A stretch of 64,000 nucleotides of DNA from Deinococcus grandis (GCF_001485435.1 NZ_BCMS01000001.1:3078267-3142266), one strand, 5' to 3'; counted from the first letter of the stretch, positions 30,616-39,737 are shown. The notes: generated from the sequence alone by a model not told the origin. Numbers and translations are program-made.

Positions 30616-33294
30616 ATGGCTCTTTCCATCGGTGACCGGCGCCTGGGCGCCATCCTGCTCGAACAGGGGTACGTGAACGACACGGACCTGCAAAAAGCCC
30701 TGGTCCGCCACGCGGAGGTCGGCGGGCGTCTCGCGGAGATCCTGATCGACTCCGGCATGGTCGGCGAGAAACGCATCGCGCGCGCCATCGAGGAAGCGCT
30801 CGGCATTCCGCTCGTGAACCTGCTCGTCGTCACGCCCGAGGCGGCCGCGCTGCAGGCGGTGCGCGCGCAGACGGCCATGCAGTACCAGGCGTTCCCGTTC
30901 GCGCTGGACGGCCAGACGCTGCGCGTGGCGATCGTGGACCCGCTGTCGAGCATGGCCATCGAGGCGCTGGAGGACGACAGCGGCCTGAGCATCGAGGTGT
31001 ACCAGGCGCTGCGTGACCAGATCATGTGGGCGATCGCGTCGTTCTACCCGGAACTGCACCTGACAGTCGAGGCGCCCGCCGAGGCCGAGGGCGGACCGGC
31101 GGGCGGGATGCTGGGCCAGCGCCTGATCAGCCGCGGCCTGATCAGCGACGCGCAGCTGCAGGTGGCGCTCGACGCGCAGCAGCAGACCGGCGAGCCGCTG
31201 GGCAGCACCCTGATCGCGCAGCGGATCATCAGCGAGGACCAGCTGTACGAGGTGCTGGCCGAGCAGGTCGGCGCGGTGTTCCTGCGCAACCCGCGCGACT
31301 TCCAGCCCAGCGAGGACGTGCTGGGCAGCATGCTGCGCGCCGACGCGCTGCGCCTGACCGCCGTGCCGGTCGACGAGACCGATCACGGCGTGACCGTGGT
31401 CGCCAGCGACCCGCGCAAACGCGAGGACATCGAGGCGCTCGTCGGGCGGCCCGTGCAGCTGGTACTGGCCAAACCGCGCGACATCGAGACCCTGATCGAG
31501 CGGTTCTACCCGCAGCGCGGGCGGCTGGGCGAGCAGATGGTGCAGCAGGGCACCCTGTCGCGCGAGCAGCTGCGCGAGGCGCTGCAGGTGCAGGCCCGCG
31601 AGGGCCGCGTCAAGCCGCTGGGCGAGGTGATCGTCGACCTGGGCTTCGCCGCGGCCGACGAGATCGACAACGCCCTGCAGAAACAGAACGCCGGGGGCGG
31701 GCGCCTGGAGGACACGCTGGTGCAGTCCGGGAAGCTCAGCCCGGAGATGCTGGCGCGCTCGCTGGCCGCGCAGCTCGGGTACGAGTTCCTGGATCCCGTC
31801 CAGAACCCGCCGGACAACAAGGTCGCGCTGATGATCCCCGAGACGACCGCCCGCCGCTACGGCGTGGTCCCGGTCCGCTTGCAGGGCGAGTCGCTGGTCG
31901 TGGCGATGAAGGACCCGCGCAACGTGTTCGCGCTGGACGACCTGAAGCTGATCACCGGGCGCGACATCGTCCCGGCGGTCATGGCGGAAAAGGACATCAC
32001 CCGCCTGATCGAGCGGTACTTCGGCAGTCAGGACATGGCGAACCTGAACCAGCAGCTCGCCAAGGAGAGCAAGGACCGCGAGACGGCAGGCAAACGCCAG
32101 GACGCCGAGGACCTCACGGCCGGGCTGGACGACAACGCCGTGGTGCGCGTCGTGGACAACATCATCCGCGAGGCGGCGCTGCAGGAGGCCAGCGACATCC
32201 ACATCGAGCCGACCGAGACGGCCCTGAAGGTCCGGTACCGCGTGGACGGCATCCTGCGCGAGCAGAACGAACTGCCCAAGGGCAGCTCGCAGAGCATCCT
32301 GGCGCGCATCAAGATCATGGGGCACCTCGACATCAGCGAGCGGCGCGTGCCGCAGGACGGCCGCGTGCGCTTCAAGAAGGGCAGCATCGACCTGGACCTG
32401 CGACTGTCCACGCTGCCCACCGTGTACGGCGAGAAGGCCGTGATGCGTCTGCTGCAGAAGGCCAGCAACATCCCGGAAGTCGAGCAGCTGGGCTTTTCCG
32501 AGCACAACTACCAGCGCTACCTGGACACCATCCACAAACCCAACGGCATCTTCCTGGTGACCGGCCCGACCGGCTCGGGGAAATCGTTCACGTCGTTCTC
32601 GACCCTCAAGCGCATCGCGGTGCCGGAGAAGAACACCACCACCATCGAGGACCCGGTCGAGTACGAGATTCCGGGCATCATCCAGTCGCAGGTGAACAAC
32701 GCGGCGGGCATGACCTTCGCCCGCGCGCTGCGCGCCTTCCTGCGCCAGGACCCGGACATCATCTTCGTGGGCGAGATCCGCGACACTGAGACCGCCAAGA
32801 TCGCCGTGGAGGCCGCCCTGACCGGTCACCTCGTGCTGGCGACGCTGCACACGAACGACGCGCCGGGCGCCATCGTGCGTCTGGAGGAGATGGGCGTCGA
32901 GCACTTCAACATCGGCGCGGCCGTCGTGGGCGTGGTCGCGCAGCGCCTGGTGCGCAAGGTCTGCCCGGACTGCAAGGCCCCCACGAACGCCGACCCGGAC
33001 GTCCTGCGCCGACTGGGGATCACCGAACGCGACCTGCGCGGCGCGCAGCTCATGCGCGGCGCGGGCTGCAACCGCTGCGGCGGCACCGGCTACAAGGGCC
33101 GCATGGGCATCCACGAACTGATGGTCATCGACGAACCGCTGCGCGTCGCGATCGGTTCGGGCAAGAACGCCACCGAGATCACCGAGGTCGCCATGACCCA
33201 GAGCGGCATGAAGACCCTCCGTCAGGACGGCATCGAGAAGGCCCTCAAGGGCGTCACGACCCTCGAAGAGGTCCTGGCCGTCACCAGCAAGTAA
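30616..33294 (+). CDS. pilB: Type IV pilus assembly/transformation ATPase PilB
   Basis: This 892-residue motor protein powers pilus extension, which in Deinococcus-Thermus also serves DNA uptake. The long N-terminus carries three MshEN/GspE-N repeats (each with a G-x-x-L-v-x-x-G-x-I/L-s-x-x-q-L pattern near residues 8, 165 and 295), as in Thermus PilF. Walker A is GPTGSGKS near residue 650, the Asp box and Walker B lie in QDPDIIFVGEIRDTETA, and the His box in VLATLHTNDAPGAIVRL. A tetracysteine zinc site is formed by C783/C786 and C818/C821. AAGGAG lies 10 bases before the ATG. pilT follows after a 46-base gap. Confidence 0.95.
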   Translation: MALSIGDRRLGAILLEQGYVNDTDLQKALVRHAEVGGRLAEILIDSGMVGEKRIARAIEEALGIPLVNLLVVTPEAAALQAVRAQTAMQYQAFPFALDGQTLRVAIVDPLSSMAIEALEDDSGLSIEVYQALRDQIMWAIASFYPELHLTVEAPAEAEGGPAGGMLGQRLISRGLISDAQLQVALDAQQQTGEPLGSTLIAQRIISEDQLYEVLAEQVGAVFLRNPRDFQPSEDVLGSMLRADALRLTAVPVDETDHGVTVVASDPRKREDIEALVGRPVQLVLAKPRDIETLIERFYPQRGRLGEQMVQQGTLSREQLREALQVQAREGRVKPLGEVIVDLGFAAADEIDNALQKQNAGGGRLEDTLVQSGKLSPEMLARSLAAQLGYEFLDPVQNPPDNKVALMIPETTARRYGVVPVRLQGESLVVAMKDPRNVFALDDLKLITGRDIVPAVMAEKDITRLIERYFGSQDMANLNQQLAKESKDRETAGKRQDAEDLTAGLDDNAVVRVVDNIIREAALQEASDIHIEPTETALKVRYRVDGILREQNELPKGSSQSILARIKIMGHLDISERRVPQDGRVRFKKGSIDLDLRLSTLPTVYGEKAVMRLLQKASNIPEVEQLGFSEHNYQRYLDTIHKPNGIFLVTGPTGSGKSFTSFSTLKRIAVPEKNTTTIEDPVEYEIPGIIQSQVNNAAGMTFARALRAFLRQDPDIIFVGEIRDTETAKIAVEAALTGHLVLATLHTNDAPGAIVRLEEMGVEHFNIGAAVVGVVAQRLVRKVCPDCKAPTNADPDVLRRLGITERDLRGAQLMRGAGCNRCGGTGYKGRMGIHELMVIDEPLRVAIGSGKNATEITEVAMTQSGMKTLRQDGIEKALKGVTTLEEVLAVTSK

Positions 33295-33340
33295 CCCCGA
33301 AGCGCCCCCTTCGCCCCTTTCCACCCGCGAGGTGACCCCT

Positions 33341-34618
33341 ATGACCCAGCCTGCCGCCGACATCACCGACATCCTGCGTTTCGCCGCCGACAAGGGCGCC
33401 TCCGACGTGATCATCACCGTCGGGCTGTCCCCGCAGTTCAAGTTGCAGGGCGTGTACGACTCGCAGGGCTTCGCGGAACTCGCCCCGACCGACACCCGCA
33501 AACTGATGTACTCCATGATGAACGAGAAGCAGCAGCGCACCTTCGAGGAACGCCGCGAACTGGACTTCTCGTTCGCGCTGGGCGAGAAGGCCCGCTTCCG
33601 CGTGAACGCGTTCATGCAGCGCGGCAACGTGGGCGGCGTGCTGCGACTGATTCCCACGAAGATCAAGAGCGCGCAGGAGATGGGCCTCCCGGCGAACGTC
33701 ATCGAGATCGCCAACTCGCCGCGCGGCCTGGTGCTCGTGACCGGCCCGACCGGATCGGGCAAGTCCACGACGCTCGCGGCGATGATCGACCACATCAACA
33801 CCACCAAGCGGCTGCACATCATGACCATCGAGGATCCCATCGAGTTCATGCACACGCACAAGCAGTCGATCATCAACCAGCGTGAGGTCGGCGCGGACAC
33901 CATGAGCTTCAACGACGCGCTGCGCGCCGTGCTGCGTCAGGCGCCCGACGTGATCCTCGTGGGCGAAATGCGCGACTACGAGACCATCAAGGCCGCCGTG
34001 ACCGCCGCCGAGACCGGGCACCTCGTGATGGGCACCCTGCACACGAACAGCGCCCCGGAATCCATCGACCGTATCGTGGACGTGTTCCCCGAGGAGCAGC
34101 AGGAACAGATCCGCGTGCAGCTCGCCAACAACCTCGTGGCGGTCATGACGCAGCAGCTGCTGCCGCGCCTGGACGGGCAGGGCCGCATCCTGGCGTACGA
34201 ACTGCTGATCGCCAACCCCGCCGTGCGCGCCCTGATCCGCGAGGGCAAGACGTACCAGATCACCAGCGTCATGCAGACCGGCGCCCGCGAGGGCATGGTC
34301 ACCATGGACGCCTTCCTGGCGAACCTGTACCGCCGCCGCGTGATCTCCTTCGACACCGGCGTCGAACGCGCCGTGGACAGCAAGGAATTCGCCCGACTGG
34401 CCAACGACCCCAGCATCGCCACGGCGGGCGGCGCGGCCAGCATGCCCGCCGGGTACGGTCAGGCGCCCGTGCAGGGCTTCGGCGCGACCGTCACCCCCGC
34501 GCAGGGCGGCTACGCGTCCGGTCGCAACGACTTCGGCCGGGGCGGCGGCACCGGGGACTCCCGCACCACCAGCACCCCCGAAACGAACCCCGGCGGGAGC
34601 GGCTACGGCAGGCGCTAA
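33341..34618 (+). CDS. pilT: Type IV pilus retraction ATPase PilT
   Basis: The 425-residue ATPase drives pilus retraction. It has Walker A GPTGSGKSTTLAAMIDHIN near residue 135, the Asp box TIEDPIEFMH, Walker B RQAPDVILVGEMRDYETI and the His box HLVMGTLHTNSAPESIDRIVDVFP, followed by the PilT-type LLPRLDGQGRILAYELL. The C-terminal ~60 residues are Gly/Ser/Thr-rich and look disordered, longer than in most PilT. GAGGTG precedes the ATG at 33341. It is probably one transcript with pilB. Confidence 0.94.
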   Translation: MTQPAADITDILRFAADKGASDVIITVGLSPQFKLQGVYDSQGFAELAPTDTRKLMYSMMNEKQQRTFEERRELDFSFALGEKARFRVNAFMQRGNVGGVLRLIPTKIKSAQEMGLPANVIEIANSPRGLVLVTGPTGSGKSTTLAAMIDHINTTKRLHIMTIEDPIEFMHTHKQSIINQREVGADTMSFNDALRAVLRQAPDVILVGEMRDYETIKAAVTAAETGHLVMGTLHTNSAPESIDRIVDVFPEEQQEQIRVQLANNLVAVMTQQLLPRLDGQGRILAYELLIANPAVRALIREGKTYQITSVMQTGAREGMVTMDAFLANLYRRRVISFDTGVERAVDSKEFARLANDPSIATAGGAASMPAGYGQAPVQGFGATVTPAQGGYASGRNDFGRGGGTGDSRTTSTPETNPGGSGYGRR

Positions 34619-34629
34619 GGGGCGGTGAT

Positions 34630-34696
34630 GGTCGAAAGTCGATGGTTGATAGAGGGAGTGTCCCTTCCATCAACCATCGACTTTCAACTATCGACC
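34630..34696. repeat. Inverted heptanucleotide array, second locus
   Basis: Three heptamers (GGTCGAA, AGTCGAT, GGTTGAT; 34630-34650) face four of the complementary type (ATCAACC, ATCGACT, TTCAACT, ATCGACC; 34669-34696). The two sides form a 17-bp perfect stem around an 18-base loop. The array fills the gap between the convergent pilT and nucleoside phosphorylase genes. It is the same repeat type as at 13989-14059. Confidence 0.8.
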
Positions 34697-34698
34697 CG

Positions 34699-36000
34699 TC
34701 AGAACACGCGGTCGAGGATCAGCGGTTCCGGCGCGGGGGCCTGGGCGCTGATGGTCAGGCCCTCGGTGAGGAGGCGCATGGCGGCGCCCAGGCCACGCGC
34801 GTCACGGTGGTAGATGCGCAGGACGGGTTCGCCCGCCCCGACGGCCTCGCCGGGTTTGCGCAGGAGTTCCACGCCGACGCCGTGGTCGATGGCCTCGCCC
34901 TTGCGTTCGCGGCCGCCACCCAGCACGAGCACCGCGCGCCCCACGCTCAGGGCGTCGATGCCCGCCACGAAGCCGGATTCGGGGGCGGTCACGTCGGCGC
35001 GGCCGGGGGCCACGTCGAACTTGCTCACGTCGTCCACGTAGGTGGCGTCGCCGCCCTGCGCCTCGATGAACGCGCGGAACTTCGCCAGGGCGCTGCCGTC
35101 CGTCAGGGTGGCGCGCGCGCGGGCCCCGGCGGCCACCTCGTCCTCGCCCTGGGCGGCCAGCGCCTCCACGGCCAGCGCCACGCACAGTTCGGTCAGGTCG
35201 CCCGGACCCTCGCCGCGCAGGGTCGCCAGAGCCTCCAGAACCTCCAGGCTGTTCCCGGCCATGTGGCCCAGCGGGGTGTCCATGTCGGTCAGCACGGCGC
35301 GCACCTGCCGCCCGGCACGGTTGCCGATGTCCACCATCGCGCGGGCCAGGCCGCGCCCGGCGTCCAGGGTACGCATGAACGCTCCGGCGCCGACCTTGAC
35401 GTCCAGCACGACGGTGTGCGCGCCGGACGCGAGCTTCTTGCTCATGATGCTGCTGGCGATCAGCGGCAGGCAGTCCACGGTGGCGGTCACGTCCCGCAGC
35501 GCGTACAGCTTCCCGTCCGCCGGGGCGAGGTCCTTGCTCTGGCCGACCAGCGCGAGGCCGATCTCGCGCGCCTGGGTCAGGAACTGCTCTTCCTCCAGCT
35601 CGCTCGTCCAGCCGGGGATGCTCTCCAGTTTGTCGATGGTGCCGCCGGTGTGCGCCAGGCCGCGCCCGCTCATCTTGGCGACGGTCTGGCCCAGCGCGGC
35701 CAGCATGGGCGTCAGGATCAGGCTGGTCTTGTCGCCCACGCCGCCCGTGGAGTGCTTGTCCACGGTGCGCGGCAGGTCGCCGAGGTTCATCAGGTCGCCG
35801 CTCTCGGCCATGACCATGGTCAGGTCGGCGGTTTCCTGTTCGGCCATGCCGCGCAGGAACACGGCCATCAGCCACGCGCTCATCTGGTAATCGGGCACGT
35901 CGCCGCGCGTGTACCCCAGCACCAGGGTCTCGAGTTCCTCGCGGGTGTGCTCTAGGCCGTCGCGTTTCTTACGGATCAGGTCGGGAATGATCGCGGTCAT
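34699..36000 (-). CDS. deoA: Pyrimidine-nucleoside (thymidine) phosphorylase
   Basis: The 433-residue enzyme splits thymidine or uridine with phosphate to the free base and (deoxy)ribose 1-phosphate. The signature is DKHSTGGVGDKTSLILTPMLAALG near residue 80, followed by SGRGLAHTGGTIDKLESIPG and SSIMSKKLASGAHTVVLDVKVGAGAFM with phosphate- and base-binding residues. Length fits the family (about 435). TAAACT ends five bases before the ATG, so the mRNA is likely leaderless. Nucleotide salvage genes are useful for recycling damaged DNA. Confidence 0.93.
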   Translation of the reverse strand: MTAIIPDLIRKKRDGLEHTREELETLVLGYTRGDVPDYQMSAWLMAVFLRGMAEQETADLTMVMAESGDLMNLGDLPRTVDKHSTGGVGDKTSLILTPMLAALGQTVAKMSGRGLAHTGGTIDKLESIPGWTSELEEEQFLTQAREIGLALVGQSKDLAPADGKLYALRDVTATVDCLPLIASSIMSKKLASGAHTVVLDVKVGAGAFMRTLDAGRGLARAMVDIGNRAGRQVRAVLTDMDTPLGHMAGNSLEVLEALATLRGEGPGDLTELCVALAVEALAAQGEDEVAAGARARATLTDGSALAKFRAFIEAQGGDATYVDDVSKFDVAPGRADVTAPESGFVAGIDALSVGRAVLVLGGGRERKGEAIDHGVGVELLRKPGEAVGAGEPVLRIYHRDARGLGAAMRLLTEGLTISAQAPAPEPLILDRVF

Positions 36001-36046
36001 AGGCCAGTTTACGTCCCGAGGACGGAACATCGTCCCACGCGGCGCA

Positions 36047-36499
36047 TCAGCGGTCGCCCGCCTCGCCGCTGGTCCAGCCGACTTTCGCGTGCGTGCCGTC
36101 GCAGTAGGGTTTGTTGCTGCTGTGGCCGCAGCGGCACAGCGCGGCGCGCACGTCCCTCTTCTCGCCGCCGGGCGTGTCGATCACGAGGTTCCCCTTGATC
36201 ATCAGGGGACCGTCGGGGCTGGGGGTGATGGTGGTGGTCTCGTCGGGCATCTCGGCCTCCTGTCCATCCAGGACGTAGTGCAGCGCCCCGGTAGGGCAGG
36301 TGCGGACGACCGCCGCGACCGCGTCGGCCCCGGCGTTGGCGGGCTGGATCCACGGGCGGGCCTTCGGGTCGAAGACCTCCGACAGCCCGCGCACGCAGCT
36401 GGCGACGTGCAGGCAGCGCCGCGCGTCGTAATACACCGTGATGCAGGGCGCCGTGTACGCCTTCCCCTGCGCGAGGTCCTCGTTGGTGGGCGTGGTCAT
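36047..36499 (-). CDS. CDGSH iron-sulfur protein with N-terminal Fer4-like domain
   Basis: This 150-residue protein joins two Fe-S modules. The N-terminal half (YYDARRCLHVASCVRGLSEVFD...VVRTCPTGALHYV) is a divergent single-cluster ferredoxin domain. The C-terminal half has the CDGSH motif CRCGHSSNKPYCDGTHAKVGW, which binds a [2Fe-2S] cluster through three Cys and one His. Such two-domain proteins are thought to act in redox sensing or electron transfer. The ATG overlaps the stop of the WYL regulator (ATGA), so the two are co-translated. Confidence 0.9.
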   Translation of the reverse strand: MTTPTNEDLAQGKAYTAPCITVYYDARRCLHVASCVRGLSEVFDPKARPWIQPANAGADAVAAVVRTCPTGALHYVLDGQEAEMPDETTTITPSPDGPLMIKGNLVIDTPGGEKRDVRAALCRCGHSSNKPYCDGTHAKVGWTSGEAGDR

Positions 36500-37485
36500 G
36501 CCCCAGTGTACGCAGGGCCGATGGGCCCGGACAGCGCGTTACCGGTGTGCGCGGCGCAGCGTTCGGCCAGCCGGGCGAACTCGGCGCGCAGTTCCGGGGG
36601 GCTATCCACGCGGAAATCGCAGTCCAGGCCCAGCAGGAACGCCGCGAAGCCGCTCAGGCCCTCGCGGGTGGTGGTCAGGCGCGTGCCGTGCGCGTCGGGG
36701 CGCAGGTCGGTACCCCAGGTGGATACCCGGCCGCGCAGGTCCTCCGGGGGGCAGTCGAGCCACACGCTGATGGCGTAGGTGGGTTTCGGGGCGCGCAGCG
36801 TGGAGCGCAGGTACGCGGCGGCGTCGAAGTCGGGTTCAGGGGTGAAGTGGCGGGCCTGCACGGTCAGGGCGCTCATGCGGTCCAGCCGGAACGAGCGCCG
36901 CGCCGCGCGCAGGTGGCAGTGGGCGACGGCGTACCAGCGGCCCTCCAGATGCACCACACGGTGCACGTCCGCGTCCCGGCGCGTCTCGGGGGCGTCGGGG
37001 GCGGCGTACGTGAAGGTGACGGTGCAGGCGTCCCGCACGGCGCGCAGCAGCGCGGCCAGCAGGTGCGCGTCGGTGGGCGCCACCCAGGGGCCGGTGTCGA
37101 ACTGCACGCTGCCCTCCAGGGCCAGCATGTCGGCGCGCAGGTCGTGCGGGAGGCTGCGCGACAGCTTCGCGCTGGCGGCCTGCGCGGCGGGGGCCAGGGC
37201 GTGCAGGCCCAGGTGGCGCAGGGTGCGCAGGCCCAGCGCGGCGGCCAGCGCCTCCTCCGGCGTGAACATCAGGGGTGGCAGGCGGAAGCCCGCCTTCAGG
37301 CGGTACGCGCCGCCCACGCCCCGGCGGCCCTCGACGGGAATGCCGAGGTCCTGCAGGCGGGCGACGTAGCGCTGCACGGTACGGGGGCTGACCTCCAGGC
37401 GGCGGGCCAGGTCGGCGCCGCTGACCTCCTCGTGCGCCTGGAGGAGTTCCAGCACGGTCAGTACCCGCATGCTCGGGTCGTACAT
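36496..37485 (-). CDS. WYL-domain (YafY-type) transcriptional regulator
   Basis: The 329-residue regulator has an N-terminal helix-turn-helix (MRVLTVLELLQAHEEVSGADLARRLEVSPRTVQRYVARLQDLGIPV), then a WYL domain (DVHRVVHLEGRWYAVAHCHLRAARRSFRLDRMSALTV) and a WCX-type C-terminus. WYL regulators often respond to DNA damage or nucleic-acid ligands. TACCCT ends six bases before the ATG. It is divergent from three DinB-family genes across an 86-base region containing TTGACGTCA, which may be its operator, and is co-translated with the CDGSH protein. Confidence 0.9.
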   Translation of the reverse strand: MYDPSMRVLTVLELLQAHEEVSGADLARRLEVSPRTVQRYVARLQDLGIPVEGRRGVGGAYRLKAGFRLPPLMFTPEEALAAALGLRTLRHLGLHALAPAAQAASAKLSRSLPHDLRADMLALEGSVQFDTGPWVAPTDAHLLAALLRAVRDACTVTFTYAAPDAPETRRDADVHRVVHLEGRWYAVAHCHLRAARRSFRLDRMSALTVQARHFTPEPDFDAAAYLRSTLRAPKPTYAISVWLDCPPEDLRGRVSTWGTDLRPDAHGTRLTTTREGLSGFAAFLLGLDCDFRVDSPPELRAEFARLAERCAAHTGNALSGPIGPAYTGA

Positions 37486-37571
37486 GCCTTCAGGGTAACT
37501 GGAATTGACGTCACATCCTGACGGGAATCTGCGTTACGCTGGGGGCAGATTCAACCCCAGGAGGTTCCACC

Positions 37572-38063
37572 ATGACCGCGTCCGCCGCGTCCGTCCCCGC
37601 CGTGTCCCCCGCCCTGTCCATTCCCGACTTCGTCACTCACTGGCAGGGGCACCGCGCCCTGACCCGCCGCGTCATCGAGGCCTTCCCCGACGATCAGCTG
37701 TTCACCTTCAGCCTGGGCGGCATGCGGCCCTTCGGCGCGCAGGCCACCGAGATCCACCTCGTGGACGCCATGACCGTCACCGCCATGCGGACCGGCGAGT
37801 GGCCCGAACCCGACTGGGCGAGCGGCCCCACCGACAAGGCCGGGCTGCTGGCCGCCTGGGATGAGGTGAGCGCCGAACTGGAGCAGCACGGCCCGCACAC
37901 CGACCCCGCCTTCTTCAACCAGATGCACGCCCTGCCGTGGGGCGAGATGCCCGGCTGGGTCGCCGCGATCTACGCCGTGGACAACGAAATCCACCACCGC
38001 GCCCAGGGGTACGTCTACCTGCGCGCGCTGGGCACCGAACCCCCCGCCTTCTACGAGCGCTGA
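37572..38063 (+). CDS. DinB/YfiT-family protein 1
   Basis: The 163-residue four-helix protein has the three-His metal site of the DinB superfamily: TEIHLVDAM near residue 60 and NEIHHRAQGYVYLRAL near residue 140. Many DinB-fold proteins are metal-dependent thiol transferases (bacillithiol, mycothiol, glutathione) or hydrolases. The family is expanded in Deinococcus and in some species is damage-induced. AGGAGG lies seven bases before the ATG. It leads a run of three DinB genes in the same direction. Confidence 0.88.
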   Translation: MTASAASVPAVSPALSIPDFVTHWQGHRALTRRVIEAFPDDQLFTFSLGGMRPFGAQATEIHLVDAMTVTAMRTGEWPEPDWASGPTDKAGLLAAWDEVSAELEQHGPHTDPAFFNQMHALPWGEMPGWVAAIYAVDNEIHHRAQGYVYLRALGTEPPAFYER

Positions 38064-38066
38064 ACC

Positions 38067-38636
38067 ATGGACCCCGCCACGCTGTACGACCACCTGACCC
38101 GGGCGCGGCGCGACCTGCTGGGCACGCTGCGCGCCGCGCCGGAGGGCGTGCTCCGGTCGCCGCTGCTGCGCGGCGAGCGGTTCCACTCGATTCTGGACCT
38201 GCTGGTCCACACCGCCGAGGTCGAGGACGGCTGGATCCACGGGGACTTCCAGGGCCTCCCGATGGTGCAGGACCGCTTCCCGGACATCGGGGCGGGTGTG
38301 ACTGGACCCGGCACGCCCCTCGGCCTGGACGCTATCGCCGCGTACTGGCAGGCGGTCGAGGCGGACACCCGCGCGTACCTCGGCAGCCTGACGGAGGCTG
38401 ACCTGGAGCGCACCGTCACGCTGGACGACTGGCCCGAGGGTCACCGGCAGTTCACGCTGAGCGGGCTGGTCTGGCACGTCCTGCTGCACGAGGTGCGGCA
38501 TACGGCGCAGATCGCCGCGCTGCTGCGCACCCAGGGCGTGAAACCGCCGCAACTGGACCTGCTGTTCTATCTGCCCGCGCTGGAGACCGGACGGTCCGCC
38601 GCCACCTTCGTGAACCCACCCCCGGAGGACGCATGA
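38067..38636 (+). CDS. DinB/YfiT-family protein 2
   Basis: The 189-residue protein shows the same fold: LDLLVHTAEVEDGWIHGDF near residue 50 and LHEVRHTAQIAALLRTQG near residue 140 give the three-His site. It starts three bases after the first DinB gene, so the two are translationally coupled. A 30-codon Pro-rich ORF overlaps its stop (ATGA). It is closer in pattern to the typical E-x-x-H-x-x-Q DinB than protein 1. Confidence 0.88.
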   Translation: MDPATLYDHLTRARRDLLGTLRAAPEGVLRSPLLRGERFHSILDLLVHTAEVEDGWIHGDFQGLPMVQDRFPDIGAGVTGPGTPLGLDAIAAYWQAVEADTRAYLGSLTEADLERTVTLDDWPEGHRQFTLSGLVWHVLLHEVRHTAQIAALLRTQGVKPPQLDLLFYLPALETGRSAATFVNPPPEDA

Positions 38637-38725
38637 CCCCCGCCGCCCCCCCGACGCCCACGCCGCCCCCGGCTCGCCCCGCGCCGCAGCGCCCCGCCAA
38701 ACGCATCCGCTGCCAGCTACCCTGA
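38633..38725 (+). CDS. Small proline-rich ORF (30 aa) between DinB genes
   Basis: An ATG overlapping the DinB 2 stop (GCATGACC) opens a 30-codon frame rich in Pro and Ala with a basic tail (RPAKRIRCQLP). It ends 16 bases before the third DinB gene. It may only keep ribosomes moving across the gap, or it may be chance. Composition gives no function. Confidence 0.25.
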   Translation: MTPAAPPTPTPPPARPAPQRPAKRIRCQLP

Positions 38726-38741
38726 CCCCTCCGGAGACCGC

Positions 38742-39263
38742 ATGACCGACCTGACCCTGCTGCTCGAGGCCTTCCGCCGCAACGCCCGCGTGAACGACAC
38801 CCTGATCGCCGCCCTGACGCCCGGGGAGTTCGCCCTGAGCGACGGGCACGGCGGGTGGACTGTCGAGCGGCACCTGCGCCACATGGCGACCTTCCGGGTG
38901 GGCTGGCTGTGGAACATGAGCCGCGACCACGCCAGACAGTTGCTGAACCCCGATGAACTGGACGCCGACGGCGACCCGCAGTGGCGCTGGGCGAACGCCC
39001 CCGCTGCCAGCCTGCCGGAGGCCCTGGCCGCCGGGGACGCCGCCGCGATTGCTGCCGTGGAGGCGCACCGCGCGTCCGGCGAGCCCTTCGCCGACCCGTG
39101 GGGCGAGGGCACGTACCGGAGCGACCCGGCGCACTTCCTGATGCACACCATCGTGCACGACAGCCACCACCGCGGGCAGATCCTGAGCCTGATCCGTCAG
39201 GGCGGCCGCACGCCCGAGCAGATGGACGCGCTGGACAGCCACTGGGCGATCTGGCGCGAGTAG
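38742..39263 (+). CDS. DinB/YfiT-family protein 3
   Basis: The 173-residue protein has HLRHMATFRVGWLWNMSRDHARQLL near residue 45 and HTIVHDSHHRGQILSLIRQGG near residue 140, a complete DinB three-His site with the HDSHHRGQ form common in damage-inducible members. CCGGAG is eight bases before the ATG. It is the last of the three DinB genes and is followed by tsaE, which has its own promoter. Confidence 0.9.
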   Translation: MTDLTLLLEAFRRNARVNDTLIAALTPGEFALSDGHGGWTVERHLRHMATFRVGWLWNMSRDHARQLLNPDELDADGDPQWRWANAPAASLPEALAAGDAAAIAAVEAHRASGEPFADPWGEGTYRSDPAHFLMHTIVHDSHHRGQILSLIRQGGRTPEQMDALDSHWAIWRE

Positions 39264-39287
39264 GCGCCCGGCGCGATACTGGAGCGC

Positions 39288-39737
39288 ATGAGCGTCACCT
39301 CTCCCCTGCCCCTGGCCCCCGGCGAGTCCCGCGTCCTGCGCGGCCTGCACGAGCAGCACGCGCTCGGTGCGGCGCTGGCCGGGGCGCTCCCGGCGGGGGG
39401 CGTGCTGTTCCTGGAGGGCGAACTGGGCGCCGGGAAGACCAGCCTCACGCAGGGACTGGTGGGCGCCCACGGCTTCACCGAGCCGGTCACGAGTCCCACG
39501 TACGCGCTGATGAACGTGTACCCCGCACCCGGCGGGCAGGTGCTGCACGTGGACGCCTACCGCGTGCGGGACGTGCAGGAACTCTTCGAGATGGACCTCG
39601 AGGAACTGGTGCGCGGCAGTCGCGTCAGCGTGATCGAGTGGGGCGAGGGCCTGTACGCCGAGTACCCGGACGCACCCATCCTGCGCCTGGAACACCAGCC
39701 GGACCCGGAGACGCGCCTCGTGACCCGGCTGCGCTGA
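39288..39737 (+). CDS. tsaE: tRNA threonylcarbamoyladenosine biosynthesis ATPase TsaE
   Basis: TsaE is the P-loop ATPase that powers the TsaB-TsaD complex in making t6A37 of tRNAs. The 149-residue protein has Walker A LEGELGAGKTSLTQGL near residue 45, then EPVTSPTYALMNVY, HVDAYR, and VIEWGEGLYAEYP near the end, all standard. GATACT ends seven bases before the ATG (leaderless). Confidence 0.95.
   Translation: MSVTSPLPLAPGESRVLRGLHEQHALGAALAGALPAGGVLFLEGELGAGKTSLTQGLVGAHGFTEPVTSPTYALMNVYPAPGGQVLHVDAYRVRDVQELFEMDLEELVRGSRVSVIEWGEGLYAEYPDAPILRLEHQPDPETRLVTRLR

Noticed and set aside
29962..33912. A 1316-codon open frame on the minus strand opposite pilB and pilT
   Set aside because: It is antisense to two clear pilus ATPases and shows no domain pattern of its own.
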